From assembly GCA_022829145.1 (NCBI GenBank), contig CM040752.1, positions 30,698,586-30,762,585 on the forward strand: a stretch of DNA of 64,000 nt, given 5' to 3'. Source of the stretch: Albula goreensis. Its lineage: Eukaryota; Chordata; Actinopteri; Albuliformes; Albulidae. Below are positions 1-12,093 of the stretch, one piece after another. The translations under genes were made by a program, and so were the position numbers. The stretch's first letter is position 1. Every line of letters begins with the position of its first letter. Below the pieces are notes generated by a model. It was given only the letters and a program-made list of their open reading frames with translations, was not told where the DNA came from and did no database searches.

Positions 1-846
1 GTGTTTGCACTCTAGTTATCGTCTTTTGAAAAGGATGTATTGCATCTTGGCGAAGTCCTGTGGGTCACAGCTCTCAAATACATTTGGTGCCTCTTCAGGA
101 TTATCACAAGGTCATCTTTTGCCTCACAACTGGCGTTCAGGTCACTTGTACAGAACAGAAGAGGAATTTAATCCTGAGTAATCATTCACCTGTAATGCTG
201 GTCTTTTTCAGAATGTCTCTGAGTGCCATTTGTCAGCAATGGCTCAGTGTACAATGGCAATAAAAGGAATAAGAGTTTCAGAAATTCAGCATATCCTAAT
301 CAAACATTGTTCTTCTTTTCAGGGTTTAATGCTTGGCCTCATCACCCACAACTACACAAAGTTTTTCGTCAAACATGTTATCATTTGTCCATTTATATTC
401 TAGCTAGATCAAGAATACTCTCATTTTGCAGTCACAACAACCAACCTTGCTGTACTTATGCCGAGCAACCTCTGTATACCACATAATGCGTTAGCATAAT
501 GCCACACAAACGTGTAGCCTGTTTAGATCCATGACTGTGGCTTGTAGGAATCGAACTGTCTCTGCATAGCTTAGTAACCAGTATTTGCTTACCGATCCCA
601 CATAATCATTGAGGTGGATCTAAGGAGAAGGCAGGGATTGAAATTAACTCTACCTAGAGGAGGTGTGCGTCAAACATGTGAGCATCTGTGATGGATTCCC
701 TGGGAATCAGAGCGGAGAATGCTACATTCCTGGCAAAGCCACTCCTGCTACAGTGACTGCTTCTTCATTTTGGGGTTTACAGTCTGGGATTTACGACTAG
801 TATAAACAGGTATGGGAATTACAAACAGATGTTCATGACCTACAGG
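1..846. other. Unique non-coding sequence
   Basis: No gene is visible. Open frames are under 90 codons, overlap on both strands and have no recognisable domain. The only structured part is a tRNA-like stretch near 531-601, listed separately. The segment ends where a purine-rich GGGA tract begins. Confidence 0.6.
531..601 (-). repeat. tRNA-like SINE head relic (tentative)
   Basis: Read on the minus strand, this stretch has an A-box-like word (TCGGTAAGCAA, 585-595) followed by a B-box-like word (GTTCGATTCCT, 546-556), spaced as in a tRNA internal promoter. The acceptor ends pair for only about four bases (GTGG/CCAC) and the T-arm stem is poor, so a working tRNA is unlikely. A decayed tRNA-derived SINE head is the simplest reading; chance similarity cannot be excluded. 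Confidence 0.3.
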
Positions 847-1011
847 TGGGAGGGAGGGAGGGAGGAAGGGAGGGAAGGAGGGAGGGGGTGATGTATGGAG
901 GGAGAGAACGAGAGAGTAATGAAAAATCAGAGATAGAGAGACAGGTATGGAGCGAGAAAGACAGAGAGAGTGAAGCATGTATAAGAGAGCGAGAGGTTTA
1001 GAGAGAGAGAG
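846..1011 (+). repeat. Purine-rich (GGGA)n/(GA)n tract
   Basis: GGGA repeats at 847-888 pass into imperfect GA repeats up to about 1011. The + strand is almost entirely purine. Both strands give low-complexity open frames here that should not be read as protein. Confidence 0.85.
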
Positions 1012-1327
1012 CTTGCAGCCTTTGTCTCAGATACAGTATTAATGAGAGATGCACATGACCAGCATCGCGCATCATCTTGGTCAGACCACAGAGGCAGGCC
1101 CTGGGAGATCCACTGTAACCACCTGTATGTCTACAGACAGAGCTGCTGTACAATCAGAGAACACTACAGCAAAAGAATAACCCACTCAAACCCACTCGCT
1201 GCACTGTCAGTGAGGATCTGGGGCATATCTGTGGAATATCTCTCATTTTGGGACTTTTTTTAATACAGAAAAAGCTTGCTTTCTCTGCGCCCACTGAATG
1301 TAGTTAACAAATGTGCATGTTTGAACT

Positions 1328-1341
1328 TGTGTGTTTTTGTG

Positions 1342-1424
<83 letters not shown>

Positions 1425-1676
1425 GCGAATACATTCAGGCCAGTACATGTAAGTGTGTGCATATGAATATGAGTATACATCTGTACATATACATATGTGT
1501 GTGCACTTGAGTGTGTGCGTTCATGCATGCCTGTGCATGTGTGTGCGTGCATGTGACTACACCTGCATGACTACACCTGTGTGTGCATGTGTGTGCACGT
1601 GGTGATATGTGTATTTGTTAAGAAGTGTGTATGCACGTGTAGGCACTTAAGCATGTGAGCGTGTCTGTGAGTGTGC
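1328..1676 (+). repeat. Long (GT)n microsatellite with degenerate GT-rich flank
   Basis: An uninterrupted GT run occupies about 1349-1419 (roughly 35 units). It is followed by about 250 bases of GT-rich sequence broken by CA, AT and CG steps. The poly-Thr-His frames on the minus strand are translations of this repeat. The alternating purine-pyrimidine core could adopt Z-DNA. Confidence 0.95.
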
Positions 1677-4600
1677 GGGGGATGAATATCCCTGAGTCAG
1701 ATTGTGCTTTCTCTCTGAGAGGGTACTGTGGTTAGTAACAGCAGTGACATCACAAAACGGTTGCCTAAAATGTGTTTATTCTCTGGCGGAAAAGCTCCCG
1801 AGGAAAAGCTAGTAGAAGAATGTCTACTCTGTTACTGCTTTATTTTTAGCGCTTCATGAACCACAAACCTTCAACAGTATTAAATGCTGTGCACTTTACA
1901 GTAGACCGTTAATTTGACTGCACCACTATAGTACATGCTTGCAGAAAGTTTACTATAAATGTTACCCATGACAACCGTAACATGGTATGGTGCATTTACA
2001 GGGCCAGGGAACACTCAGAATTGAGAGGACTGTTTAATAGATATGGGCTGACCTTGTGTAGCTGGGCTCATAATAAAGGCAGGATTAATCAGCACAGCAG
2101 GTTTACAGGCTTCCATAGGAAACTGTGCTGGCCAGGCAAAAACCGAAGATGTAAAGTTCAAACGAAATGCCTGTTCTAAGACACGGCATTGAAAGAGCAG
2201 TGGAGCTGCATTTGGGAGCATGTTATGGTCATGTGACTGTCACTGCCTGAAGGAAGGCTCTGATTGGCTAAATTAATGGTACTGGCACATAACTTAATTA
2301 TCACCATGTAACTGCATTAAATCCAGACCAAAATGTGTTTAGGGACAAGGAAATTTGTTATTCAATGATAATGGGAACATAATTTGAATAGTGAGAGAGG
2401 ATGTATGCATTTATCCCTCTAATGCTGTAATATAAAGCCAATGAACAGCCTATAAGATAGATAGGAGTCACAACACAATAAGGATTCTTGTTTTAAATAC
2501 CAAAGGGAGCTCTTTAATTAAAAATGACTAACATTTTTATTTTGACATACAACCTCATCATATAATTCTTATCTAAACTTGAAGAGGTTTTACTCTGTTG
2601 TTGAATCTGAGTGTATGTGTCAGCAGTAAAAAGGTTCAAGGGTTCAGAACACATGAATTAGGTGCATGACTTTTTTATAAGGACAATGCAGCCCAATTGA
2701 TTGGAGTAGATTCAGGAATCTGATTAGCCTTGCATATCTCAAAAGATTTCAGAAACCTGATAATTCATTTCAGTTTTTGCTTGTGCAAGTTATTCTAGAT
2801 TTACAGAGTGGTTAACTGGATGCCATAAGAGTACTGAACTGTATATTCTGCACCAAGCACATTAGGGTTAACTGAGTAGGTTTTATGATGTTCAATAATG
2901 TGTTTCATGCTAAGATATAAAATATGAACAGCCTTTTTTATGCTAATGCATATTTTATTGGCGAAAGTCTCCAACGTGGGCCATATGTCAAACCCACTGA
3001 CATGTAGAGGACAGAGAATCAGACCTGACACATGCTAAATATCCCGGCTTAGCCCTGGCATGACGTCTACAGCAGAACTCACATGTTCAGTGCTGTTTAC
3101 ATTTGCAGGAAGTAATTGTGCACTCGCAAACAGCACACTTAAATCACATTCTTATAATCTGAGAAATAATATTACATTACAGCGTTGTAGCTCACAGTAA
3201 TGTGAGAGGATGTATGTTGCATTGCATTTGAACATGCGTATGTAAACACACAGGGAAGAACATGTTTTTGCTGGTAGATGAATCTGAGCATAGTTAGTCA
3301 TCAATAGACAGAAGCCATGATTAATTTGGATATGCTGAACTAGTAATGTTTGTTTATAGTTATATTAACTGTCTGTGTTGCCTTAGGTTACTGGGGGTAG
3401 GTGTTTATTGAGCTGTTGGTTTTTCTTGCACTTGCTAATTTGCTATTTTTATTCTGCATTTGTTTTGTCTAATGCTCTGTTAGTCACCCTGGATAAATAA
3501 TGAATGAGTATCACACTGTAAATATTAATAAACACTCCCAAAATTACAGATTCCAGCCAAACACAGCAACACAAAAAGAAGCCCGGTGAATAGCTTTTAA
3601 ATTAAATTATACATTTATAAGTATGTGCTGAAAACACACAATAGTGTTTCAGATTTGACGAAAATAAAGTCGCCTCAGGTTTACACAGCTGAATGATGGA
3701 ACTCTGCTGATATTCTCGACAGTAAGACCTTTGCAAAGCATCATTGAGGTCCTCCGAACTAAAAAAACATGAAAGGACACAGCGAAAGCAAGACTCCAAC
3801 CTGTGGTCCCTGGCCGTGGTTCTGAAGACCTGTTTTCATTGTTGCTCAGTGATTACGAGTTACAGCAGCTGATTGCTCAGTAAACAAATTTCTGTCTACA
3901 TGGACGGAAAGGTTAATAACAAAAGCCAACAATCCCCATGGCTCTCCATGTCCAGGGTTAAGAACCAGGTCTCAAAGGAAATGGCGGCCATTTTTCTTGC
4001 TGGACAGCCATGAGAGTAGGCCTAGTGGATGATGCCTCTCTATACAATGTAACCTACAGGAGTTGGCTGGATGAAAATTGTTAAGTTTTTGTCAAGCTGC
4101 AGGATGCCAAGCAACTGTAAATCAGCAATATGTGAGGTCAAGAGTGGACGTCCATGGAAATCACATTAATTTCCGCATCATAAATAAGGTGTGCGATGCA
4201 GAGCTATTGAGGCCCTCTACATAATTTGACCTGTGATCCTTCGGGGCAGCCAAATGCTCGTCTTCCATCATATGTGTTCTGAGAATGATCGATGCTGCTT
4301 TCTTGGATCCAAGTGTCTCGGGGGGTTAGGGTTGCTGAGAGGTGTGACCCGTACAAGCATGTGATGTTTGATGGCCAAAATACTGTAATTGTCCCTGAGA
4401 TCCATGCAATCCCCAGAACTGACCCTAGATCAGTTTGTCTCCCTGAAACGGCGAGCACTCACAGTGTTTTGACAAAGCTGTGAGCTGATACAGAATCAGT
4501 TCTCTCAGCTCTACCCATCCCTGCATTGAGATGTCCGGCAGTTCCTCATCGATTTCCCTGTCGCAGTTTGCCCACAGCCGCGGTCCCCCGCCTGTCATCG

Positions 4601-5727
4601 CTCTCCCCTCGTCAGTCCTCGTTCTCACGCTCACGTATCGGTTAAATTATGCAAATGCGTGGCTAAACACGGATCTAATTCCCAGCAACGGACCCAATGC
4701 GATGTGCCATGTTAAAATGCTAATGCCATTCTCCCACTCAACCATAAATTAAAGGGAAAGGTCAGCTTACATGGAAACCGCCAGACAAGTTGCCAAATGC
4801 CTGCTCCTGGGGCACCCATGTCAACTCCTAATCACAAACCTCCCCACTTTAAACAGAGTACACACAGAGAAGAGCAGCGACAATGCCACGGGCCAGTGCT
4901 GATTCAACACAATCAGCAACATACAGCCATACACTGTGTTAGCTGCCCCTAACACAAATTGTTCCTAAAAATAATGATATAGCTAGCACTGCACAGCTAT
5001 ATTAGCAGTAATCATGAATAGTATTTTAGCCAAGGTAATCATGGCCACTAGAAAGATTAGACATTCATAAATAGACAGCTGCTAATCCTGGTCTCCTGGT
5101 TCAGCCATTATCATTATAATTATCATTTTTCTAAATAAACATTCTAAGCTGTACATGGAACCGAGCTGTCAGTCAAAGCACACAATAAGAGCTTTGAACC
5201 AAATAGGTTGTTACATGACCACAATGTCATATTAGCACATGTCTTAACAAGGTAATTCTGTAATCTGCAGTGCATGTGATTAGTATGTGCTACAGCAACC
5301 TCACATGCAAGGCTTGTATTTACATATTTTCTAACGGACAAGCCCAGCCACATTCAGGAGGCAAACAATATTTTCTGAATAATTACCTTAGGTCTGGTCA
5401 AGACAGGTCTTCGGTAAATGGGAAACTGAGTAATGGGAGAAGGTCCTCTGTGAATCTGACCAATTCCCGCGCAACCACACGCCTGGCTATGGTGGGGGCT
5501 GTGCTCAGACAACATGAGAGCCATGAGATCTCTCAAGGTCTGACCAGCTGGGTTCTGAAACTAGTGTTACACAGCCCAACATCTATTCAATTTGGAGGCA
5601 TCTGCTGTGTCACTGTGCCTCTGAGACAGAGTTTAGAGTCAAACTGCAGTTCATATGAGCCCAATATGGATCACATGATGTGATTTTTACATTCCCCGTG
5701 GAAGTTGCTGCCTTTTATTTGTCCTGG
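1677..5727. other. Unique non-coding sequence
   Basis: About 4 kb with no gene. Open frames are all under 140 codons and overlap on opposite strands. There are no splice-bounded exons or protein families I can recognise. A candidate regulatory block at 4530-4760 is listed separately; otherwise I see nothing structured. Confidence 0.55.
4530..4760. promoter_or_regulatory. Candidate conserved non-coding/regulatory block
   Basis: The block carries a perfect POU octamer ATGCAAAT (4649-4656) inside an AT-rich core, with TAAATTAT beside it and a CpG-containing shoulder upstream (about 4558-4640). The mixture of intact motifs and retained CpGs in a gene-free stretch resembles vertebrate enhancers. 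This is inference from motifs only; conservation was not tested. Confidence 0.3.
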
Positions 5728-5985
5728 GCCTTCTGATTGGAGGAGCCTTCCAGGTTATTCATTAAACATCAGCCAGTCACCTTCACTGATAGGAGCAGCC
5801 ACCTGGAGCATTCTATTAAGGTAATGCAGCAGACATCAGTGATTGGAGGAGCAACTTGTAACTGGTATCTAATAAACATTAGGCAGTGGAATTCAATGAT
5901 TGAAGGAACTACTGTGGACATACAGTAAACATTAGGCAGTGGCCTGAAGTGATTGGCAGAGAGGCAGAAACTGCTGGAAGCTTTG
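5728..5985 (+). repeat. Decayed tandem repeat, 52-58 bp period, about 4.5 copies
   Basis: The word TGATTGG or a close variant recurs at 5734, 5787, 5840, 5898 and 5950. Each is followed by a related segment ending in TAAACATTAGGCAGT or a variant (for example 5763-5777, 5873-5887, 5928-5942). Spacing is 53, 53, 58 and 52 bp. Copies are diverged by substitutions and small indels, so the array is old. The last unit is truncated after GGCAGAGAGGCAG. No protein role is suggested. Confidence 0.8.
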
Positions 5986-8900
5986 GGAGCTCTCAGGGAG
6001 TGGGTCACAACGCTTCGCTCTAGTTTCACTCGCTCTCGGCTTAAAGGAAACTCTCTAAACGAGACCCTTCAGCGGGCTGCTGAGGGCTCCTGCCGGGCCC
6101 ACTTTGAAGAAGCAGGGTGGATCCTGAGTGTATTCGGTCCTCTTTAGGACACTTAATTAAAAGCTGCTTGTTTTCATTATCTTTATCATTTATTTATTTG
6201 GGAAACACCACTATCTGGGATGGCTTACAAGCACTGGCAAGCAAAGTGCATATGCAAATCACAAGAGCAAGTCATCTCATAACAACACACAGCCACCTAA
6301 TGCCATTAAAACCAGTCCCAGTGTAAAAGCTACAGTATGTAACACAACTGTAAGTAATGGCTAGCTGTCAGGACAAATATGTATTACTATAATGACTAAC
6401 AAGCTGCTTTACATAGGTATTGGTATATGACATTGAAAAAGTCACTCTTTGGTCCTTAAAAGATGGATGCAGCTTAGATCAAAGACTATCAACGGTTTGT
6501 GGTACATTTTCCAAGGACTATTTTCCCTAGATGTGGTTTTACCAGGACTATTTTCTGTGTTTTCTTTCTTATTTTTTTTTTTTTTTTGAAAGGGAAGGCA
6601 TTTTGAGGGAAAGAGAGAATTGACAGGGGGCCAGAGGCTCCAAAAGCCTGTCCCTTTTCAGCTTCCCCTGCCAGGATCAGTCAAGCTCTGTTTTCAGAGG
6701 AGCTTGTCTCAACACATCTCCACTGGCAGACACAATCACCATCGACAACCGTGCATCTCTCACCGTGCACCGGGCAAAGAGGTTAAACGCACAGCCGTGT
6801 CTCAGTCTTTATATTTCTGGATTGGTAATGTTAAAATCCATCCATCGAGTTCAAATGCTCCAAAAATGGCTGCCGTAATTTCATATAAATTTTTACTACG
6901 AAATTCAATTATTATTCCTCTCCTAAGCTTCTACTTCTAAAATTTCTGTGCTGCCTTTTCCATCACAGAGACATCCAGGTACAGAAAATGACAATTTGAG
7001 ATATCCTGAGGAATCCAAGGATACCATATGTCGGAAAGTTAAATCTGGATGTAATATTTGTATGGCTAGGGGGCTTATCAACAAAGCTAAAAATATTTTT
7101 TGGAATCCTACTTTTAGCGTATCAAGTACAAGTCCCGATACCCCAGGACATTGACTTTTTTCGCCCACTGATGTCGTTTGAGTCCTTCATCGCTAACATG
7201 GAATAGTTCTGTGCTACGCCATCAAAATTTAAGACGATTTTCTCTAAGTCCTCGCAAAACTCTTCCGGGCATTTCCATCGGCCTTACATGAAACTGGACT
7301 TTACCCACAAGCCACTGGGGCTGTCAGTAGGATCTGGAAGAGTTTTTTCCAGGCAAAATAAATAACCTCCACATGTCTCCCTGTGGGCCAGGAAGATATG
7401 GGCCGGTGACAGATGGGAGCCAGAATTGCAAATGAAAATCAATATTAATAAGTTTAGGAGGCAGAGGGCAGAAGAGGGCAGAAACTAGTTCATACTTCAT
7501 GGCCAATAGGATGCCCTGCTCCAGAAAATCAGCCCCCTCGAACATGATCAAAGCCTACGCGTTGTGAAGTCCCATGATCCCCGGCAAAGCTTTCTTTATA
7601 GTGTCCCAACGCCGCCTTATCTTAGGGGAAGTGACAGCTTCCTTTATTTCCTCAAGCACTAACACAGACATCAGAACCGCCTGTGGAGGGCTTTCAATTG
7701 GAGCTCTGAATGCTGTTGTTTATATTTTAAATATTCCTGTTTTCTTTCATACAACTTTCTCTCTTAAAAAAAGGTACCTGAGGTGGTTTTCTGAGAAGGT
7801 ATCCAGGGAAAGTATTTGCGTCAGTGTAAGTTTCCTCACTTAAGGTTTTTATTTTTATTTTCTTATTTTATGTTCAGTTTTTGCCAAAACATAAAATGGC
7901 ATATTCCCATTATAATAAATATATACTTCCGGTGAAAAGTATTTGGGTTAAATAGCTGATGAATTTTAGAGAAATAAATGTAACTAATTTTTCAAATCAC
8001 ATAGGACACAATTATCTCCATCACAAAACAAAATGCTATCGCAAGTGCGAGGTGCATATTCACACTCGCTCAGTGAAATGTCATCACGTCTCATCTGGAG
8101 GGCTTCTACAGTGATTCTCCATTACGCCCAAAGAGCTTCCATGTCACATCAGGTTGAGCGGCAGGGCAGATGTGTTTATCTTAGATTTCTGATCTAGCCC
8201 CCAACCCTCATGCCAGGGGACATGAGAAAAGCAGAGAGCTCTCACTGACAGTCAGTCAGATGATTCTCTATCCTGAGTCCCGGGGAACCCGAAAACCCCT
8301 CACTGAGCATGCTCCTAACCTGAGGGAGAAGTGCCAGAGTCCCGGTGGGGCCCTGATCCTGTTCAGACAGGAAATCCACCGGCAGAGCGAATCCGGGGCC
8401 CATTCGACCGGGCAGGGATGAGCCGTTTACCAATGACCAATCCCCAAGAGCGAGGAGACATTGTGCAGGAACAGGGACCTAATTTTTGCGCCAAACATTA
8501 TTTATCATTATCATCAGCATGATTACTTTTATGTCCCTCAGGCTTGCAATATAATACAACTATATACTTAAAACAAATGTAATAAAAAAACTTTATTATG
8601 TGTTACTATACAAATATGCATAATGCTCAATCACATTTTAAATAATCAATACTCAATTTTTGTTTTCTGAGTGGTGTAGTTTAACATACTTTATTAGGTG
8701 TGTATATAACTGCTCTATAGACTACACTATCAACAAACAGAATACTTCAGTTCCAAGCCCTTTCATAGTTTTACATTTATTTTGTATTGGAAACTGGCTT
8801 GGACCACAATGGGAATTGCCCTGTTAAAATGATGACTTTAATTATACAGTATGCTTTCCAACCAAGGTTGACCAGATATAGCTGCTTATATACACATTCC

Positions 8901-10094
8901 AGTGGGATTTACAGTATGAATGAAGGCTCAACCCCGGCCATTCAATAAGTAGAGTCCCGATTCCATTAGAGTTTCATCAAAACAATGTCCTTCAAAACGT
9001 GGAAGCCCAGTCCTCCATGACAGATAGTGAGATGGTCAAATCTTTGACTCAGGTCCATGCCACAGTTTTAAACCAAAGTAGGCCATGAAATCTGGTCTAT
9101 TCATTAATGTTGTAGCGGTAGAGAGACTGTGGAACATTTTCCACAGGGATGCATGCAGGGATAAGATTTAGATCATACATTAATCCCACCTGCAGATCAG
9201 ATCAATCGCAGCAAGGGCAAAAAAATGTATGAGCTGTGTGGAACAGCAGACTGAATATGATCATTTATAGATGTGCTTCTAAAGCTGTCTATTCATCCCA
9301 TACAGGACTCAACATGCCTTCAAATATTACTGATAATTGTAGCCAATGGGGATCCTTTTAGGGAGGTAATGGGGTTTGGTAAATCCAACCCCCAAAGTTT
9401 ATTTAAGTGTATTTTATATCTAATGTGTTCTGAAAGTTATACTTAATTACAGCTACAGAATTTTCAAGCTGATATCTTATGCAGATTTAATTTTCACACC
9501 GGTGGCTTTAAATAACTGTAGCTTTTTGAAAATGCACTGAGTTCATTTGGCATAACATCAATGCAGAATTAATGATACTCATTAGAAGTGTACAGAAATA
9601 CTATACATCTGCAGTGCAAGTTGGGAGGAAAACCTTTGGCTGTTAAGTATCTCTTTGGGTAATGAATATTTCAGTCAAACTCAGGCGTTTTGGGGGCAAA
9701 GGGAGGGGACCCGAGCAGTGAACACACTGTACACGTTAGCGATTGGCGCTGAGTGTACAACATTAAGCTCATTTGCAAATGGCAGTCTGAGCGTTGTGTG
9801 CATATGTGACTGGTGCCACAGTGGCATTGACAACTTGTCGAACTGTCGATATGAGGTAACCGGAAGCCAACCAGGGCTTCTCAGTTATTAATTTTAACTG
9901 AGGAGATTTTTCACATATATTATTTCTGGGAAAAAAAATGGATTGATAAGATTTACTGTAAGTATGTCAACAGCGCAGAATCTTTCTTAAAATATGTGTG
10001 TATTATTTGGTAATGACTGTCTAAATGTATGCTGACGCGTTGTGTACTGTGTAGAGACAGGTCTGGGCTCTGTACGGATAATTTTTGCTGATCT
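5986..10094. other. Unique non-coding sequence
   Basis: About 4.1 kb without a recognisable gene. It includes a poly-T run at 6572-6587 and AT-rich sequence around 8530-8720. Short open frames (up to 106 codons) are scattered on both strands with no domain or codon pattern that singles one out. Confidence 0.55.
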
Positions 10095-10310
10095 GAAGAG
10101 GCCACTCTTCAACCTTTATTTAGTCGGGGACATCCCACTGAGAAGGATGTTATCTGTTTCAAGGAAGCTGCTTTGCGCAAAGAAAAGAAACAAAGAAAGT
10201 GCGCAAAGAAACACTACACAGTTTGAGATAAAAAAAACATACATTTCAGTGGAAGAAAAACAAAAGAAAACAAGAGAAAAACATGCAATGCAAAAAATAA
10301 ATACACTGTG
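10095..10310 (+). repeat. Probable interspersed-repeat relic
   Basis: The segment opens with AACCTTTATTTAGTCGGGGA and continues with a CCCACTGAGA-like phrase, then an A-rich, AAAGAAA-containing tail. This pattern resembles a dispersed teleost repeat often seen beginning AACCTTTATTTA. Recognition is from memory of the pattern, not an alignment, and no target duplication was found. Confidence 0.35.
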
Positions 10311-10628
10311 TTAATGGAATGAGAGAGTATAATTTTTTTGAGAGAGTTTTTTTTGAGAGTTTTTTTGTTGATTGCTCACTGACTGACTTGGTGAGACTTT
10401 GCCACATTGCTTTCAGTCTGTAGATCAGACGAAGGAAGGAAGACAGGAAAGAAAGAGAGAAAGATGTAGCATTACATGGACATGGTCACACTTCTTAAAT
10501 ACATGTCAATACTTTCCTTCCTCATCTCATAGGTCAGAGGGCCCAGAGCACAAACACACGGGCTGCTGTCTGACCCACCCCAGGGTGCCCTGACTATGCG
10601 AGACGTCAATCCTGGAGAAAACTGCAGA

Positions 10629-10666
10629 CACCTGAAGCACCCGCTATTATAGCGGGGGTTCAGGTG
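10629..10666. other. 38-nt imperfect stem-loop
   Basis: Outer arms CACCTGAA (10629-10636) and TTCAGGTG (10659-10666) pair perfectly over 8 bp. Inner arms CCCGCTA (10640-10646) and TAGCGGG (10650-10656) pair over 7 bp around a TTA loop. They are separated by a 3/2-nt internal bulge. The stem is too short for a typical microRNA precursor. The outer arms are E-box words (CACCTG/CAGGTG). Confidence 0.75.
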
Positions 10667-11389
10667 CGGACTATCACCTGCCTGTCAGGCTCTGTGATCG
10701 ACGCACACACTGTTCTGCTAAAGGTGCACGCTGCTATGCCATGCACACACTGTTGTAATGGGGAGCTTGCCCCCGAACCCCCCGTGGGGCTGAGAGAGCC
10801 CTGTTTGTGCTCTGAAGTAGAAAACTCTTTGCTCAAGGGTACACAATGTAAACCGAGAGCAAAGTGCTTTTGAGACAGTATCCTATCAAATACAAAAATA
10901 TATATAACAGAGATAGGTTAGATTCATATATCTCACAGGGTGCTTGCCAAGTTATCCTGAAAAAAGGCACCGCTCTCCCCTTGGCCAACTCGCTGTCCGT
11001 GAGTTTAATTCACACAGTACTTTCCCAAATACTTTGACTCTTTACTAGTGAGATTTGATAACACTCTAGCAAAGCAAAAGGAATTTTCAATAAAACACGC
11101 TACCAACTGAAACACAGTCATACAAAAGAAAGAATGTTCTACATATTGGTTCTGAAAATACCTGTCTTTTAAAACTGTCAATGAACTGCAGGAATGTTAA
11201 TGATGTCTAAAGGGTTTAAGTATTTCAAATAAAAATTTAATTTCAAATAAAAACCTTGACAGTCAGTGAGAATCTCCCTATGATGTTTTTTTTTTTTTTT
11301 TTTTTTGGGCAAAACTCAGCCACAGAGCCAACATGGTGCCCTGTGGGACCATCGCTCTTTTCTGTCCATAAGCCCGACTGAAGCTGGTG

Positions 11390-11580
11390 AGTCACTGCAG
11401 AGGAGTGAGGGGCGCTGGCCTTTGATTGGGGGTTTGGGGAGCGATGAAAGGAAAGGCCGAGAGGGACAATGAGTCTAACAGAGCAGGGGCAGGGCCTCTT
11501 TCACACACTCATTTGCCAGTTTTAATTTGGCGCTTTAATTAATAGGTGCTCTGTCAGGCAGAGCGAGAGAATAAAGGTAC
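11390..11580. promoter_or_regulatory. Candidate conserved non-coding/regulatory block
   Basis: An AT-rich core near 11518-11546 carries TTTAATTTGG and TTTAATTAAT homeodomain-like words next to a GGCGC step, flanked by GC-richer sequence. The call rests on motif density in a gene-free stretch. Conservation is untested. Confidence 0.25.
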
Positions 11581-11959
11581 CCTAACGGAATTATAAAAAA
11601 AGACTGCTTTATGAACTCCACACATTATGTTTATTGGGCTGTGGGAATGCCTTGAGTGTTCCCCTCCCTCCATCACTGAGAATAGGGAGGGGAACTCTTC
11701 GTTGGCCCCTATCTCTCTCTCTCTGACTGGTGCTTTGATGGAGATTACAGATTTCCCATCTCTGCACCCCCCCAAACCCCTTGCATGTCATTTCCAACTA
11801 ATGCAGCCCGGTCCCCACAGAGGAGGGCTGTGATTGGGGGAATGGCAGCAGGGAGGGGAAAGGCGGTGACATGCCTACATTCCTCCTGCTCAAGCTAATG
11901 AGGTAGAAGGGGCCTGAACAGTGAGCAGGCCGCAGGGGTGTTGCTAGGCTCGAGGCACT

Positions 11960-12093
11960 ACTGGGGCACAGGCCCCCAGCGCTCACATCCTCTCACATGC
12001 AATTTATGATAAATGGCAAAAAAAAAAACTAGTTATTTTTCATGAACGTTTACTGGGGCACAACAAATAATTACTGGAGCCACGTGCCCCAGT
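11960..12093. repeat. Three copies of ACTGGGGCAC, one inverted
   Basis: ACTGGGGCAC occurs at 11960-11969 and 12052-12061 in direct orientation, and as its reverse complement at 12084-12093. The spaced, partly inverted arrangement suggests the edge of an old transposable element, possibly a fish-specific interspersed repeat, but no termini or target duplication can be defined. Confidence 0.45.

Noticed and set aside
531..601. Functional tRNA gene on the minus strand
   Set aside because: A- and B-box-like words exist, but acceptor and T-arm pairing are too poor for a working tRNA.
1243..1552. Thr-His repeat frames
   Set aside because: Translations of the GT microsatellite in three frames; not a protein.
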